6,956 nt of DNA. It comes from Candidatus Latescibacterota bacterium. Lineage in GTDB: Bacteria; JAAXHH01; JABIQT01. This document shows, one piece after another, positions 6,375 to 6,956 of the stretch (position 1 is the stretch's first letter; each line of letters starts with the position of its first letter). The stretch lies in the NCBI GenBank assembly GCA_018667995.1, contig JABIQT010000408.1:1-6956 (forward strand). Direction: 5' to 3'. The translations under genes were made by a program, and so were the position numbers. Under the pieces are notes generated by a model. The model saw only the letters and a list, made by a program, of their open reading frames with translations, was not told where the DNA came from and did no database searches.

Positions 6375-6956
6375 CAACTCTGATTCTTCCTCTACCTTTT
6401 CAATGAAAATGCGAAGTACACGTCTCGGTTCGGCCTCCAGCACTGTAAGTCGGTGGTGACCGATGACTACCGATTCACCTTCCTGGGGAATGTGCCCCAT
6501 GACCCCGATCAATACCCCTCCAACAGTGTCTGCCGTATTGTCCTCTGGTTCCTCAAACTGGATGCCTTCCACAACCCTTTCAACCGGACAACTCGCTTCC
6601 GCTTCGTAGCGGTGAATGCCCTTGCGAATCATCTGCGGTGTCTCGCTGTCAAACTCATCCTGAATGGGCCCAACAACTTGTTCGATAACGTTTTCGAGCG
6701 TTATCATCCCTGACACTACCCCGTATTCATCGACAAGCACTGCGATTACGGTTTGACGTCGCTGGAATTCCATCAGTAGTACATCAAGCCGTATGGTCTC
6801 CGGAAGAAATAGAGGATCCCTGGCGAGTTCTACCAGTGCCGTCAACTCCGATTCGTTGTGCAGCGTGTGGAACATATCCTTCACGTGTACTATGCCCAGG
6901 ATATTATCCAAATCCTCGTCGCAGAGCGGAAAACGAGTGTGGCCAGATTCGACCGC
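6369..6956 (-). CDS. CBS-pair/CorC_HlyC domain protein (hemolysin C/CorC/CNNM-related), 5' end outside the window
   Basis: The reading frame is open to the right edge, so this is the C-terminal 195 residues of a longer protein. It starts inside the first CBS domain (ESGHTRFPLCDEDLDNILG from visible residue 3, then IVHVKD at 22-27). The second CBS domain covers about 63-96 (AVLVDEYGVVSGMITLENV from 72), and a CorC_HlyC domain covers about 108-187, with the typical TVGGVLIGVMGHIPQEGE from 144. An acidic tail ends the protein. In this family these domains usually follow an N-terminal DUF21/CNNM membrane domain; members act in magnesium or cobalt efflux or tolerance, and the CBS pair typically senses adenine nucleotides. 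Whether the membrane part is present here cannot be seen. A TTG at 6911-6909 could be misread as a start, but homology continues upstream of it. The gene converges on the channel gene. Confidence 0.9.
   Translation of the reverse strand, partial: AVESGHTRFPLCDEDLDNILGIVHVKDMFHTLHNESELTALVELARDPLFLPETIRLDVLLMEFQRRQTVIAVLVDEYGVVSGMITLENVIEQVVGPIQDEFDSETPQMIRKGIHRYEAEASCPVERVVEGIQFEEPEDNTADTVGGVLIGVMGHIPQEGESVVIGHHRLTVLEAEPRRVLRIFIEKVEEESELD

Noticed and set aside
6909-6911. TTG as the start codon of the CorC-type gene
   Set aside because: The frame stays open to the window edge and the upstream residues (ESGHTRFPLCDED) are typical first-CBS-domain sequence, so the gene begins outside the window.

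Overview
The window holds four genes in a row on the + strand and the 3' part of a fifth gene that converges on them from the right edge. In order they are: an exported seven-repeat FG-GAP beta-propeller protein with a FlgD-like/type IX-type C-terminal tail (276-2270), a calcineurin-like metallophosphoesterase (2409-3479), a GH29 alpha-L-fucosidase (3782-5158), an MscS-family mechanosensitive channel (5226-6326), and on the minus strand a CBS-CorC_HlyC family protein cut by the window edge (6369-6956). I saw no tRNA, rRNA, CRISPR array, insertion sequence or phage gene.

Organism. This is a bacterium of roughly balanced GC. The C-terminal tail of the first protein (an NIPNPFN-type start, a GQLVKTL strand, a WDGFDLNGR-type turn, a basic KKLLLVR end) is the module common on secreted proteins of the Fibrobacteres-Chlorobi-Bacteroidetes group and of related candidate phyla such as Latescibacterota. 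Together with an algal- or mucin-type glycosidase this suggests an environmental polysaccharide degrader of that kind. The phylum is an inference and I hold it loosely.

Layout. Positions 1-275 have no convincing gene. They hold a perfect 8-bp stem-loop, a 6+6 dyad, and a weak promoter whose spacer contains a perfect 10-bp palindrome. The 138-bp gap 2271-2408 carries repeated GAGTAT/AAGTAT words and an 11-base word (AGATTGACCTG) that also occurs upstream of the first gene. The 302-bp gap 3480-3781 has no gene. It holds a second stem-loop with the same arm heptamer as the first one (arms in the opposite order) and two sigma70-like promoters, so the fucosidase probably starts its own transcript. 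The fucosidase and channel genes are 67 bp apart and could be co-transcribed. The last two genes are tail to tail, 42 bp apart, and their stop codons lie inside the two arms of an 8-bp inverted repeat.

How the genes may work together. The FG-GAP protein is the only one with an export signal. The phosphoesterase and the fucosidase both lack one, so if they act on a fucosylated glycan they do so on fragments already taken inside. The window contains no sulfatase, transporter or fucose catabolic gene to prove this. The channel and the CorC-type protein look like membrane and ion-homeostasis housekeeping neighbours rather than part of a glycan locus. I see no clearly new multi-gene system. The points most worth checking are the repeated intergenic words and dyads, and the uncharacterised subfamily of the phosphoesterase beside the fucosidase.
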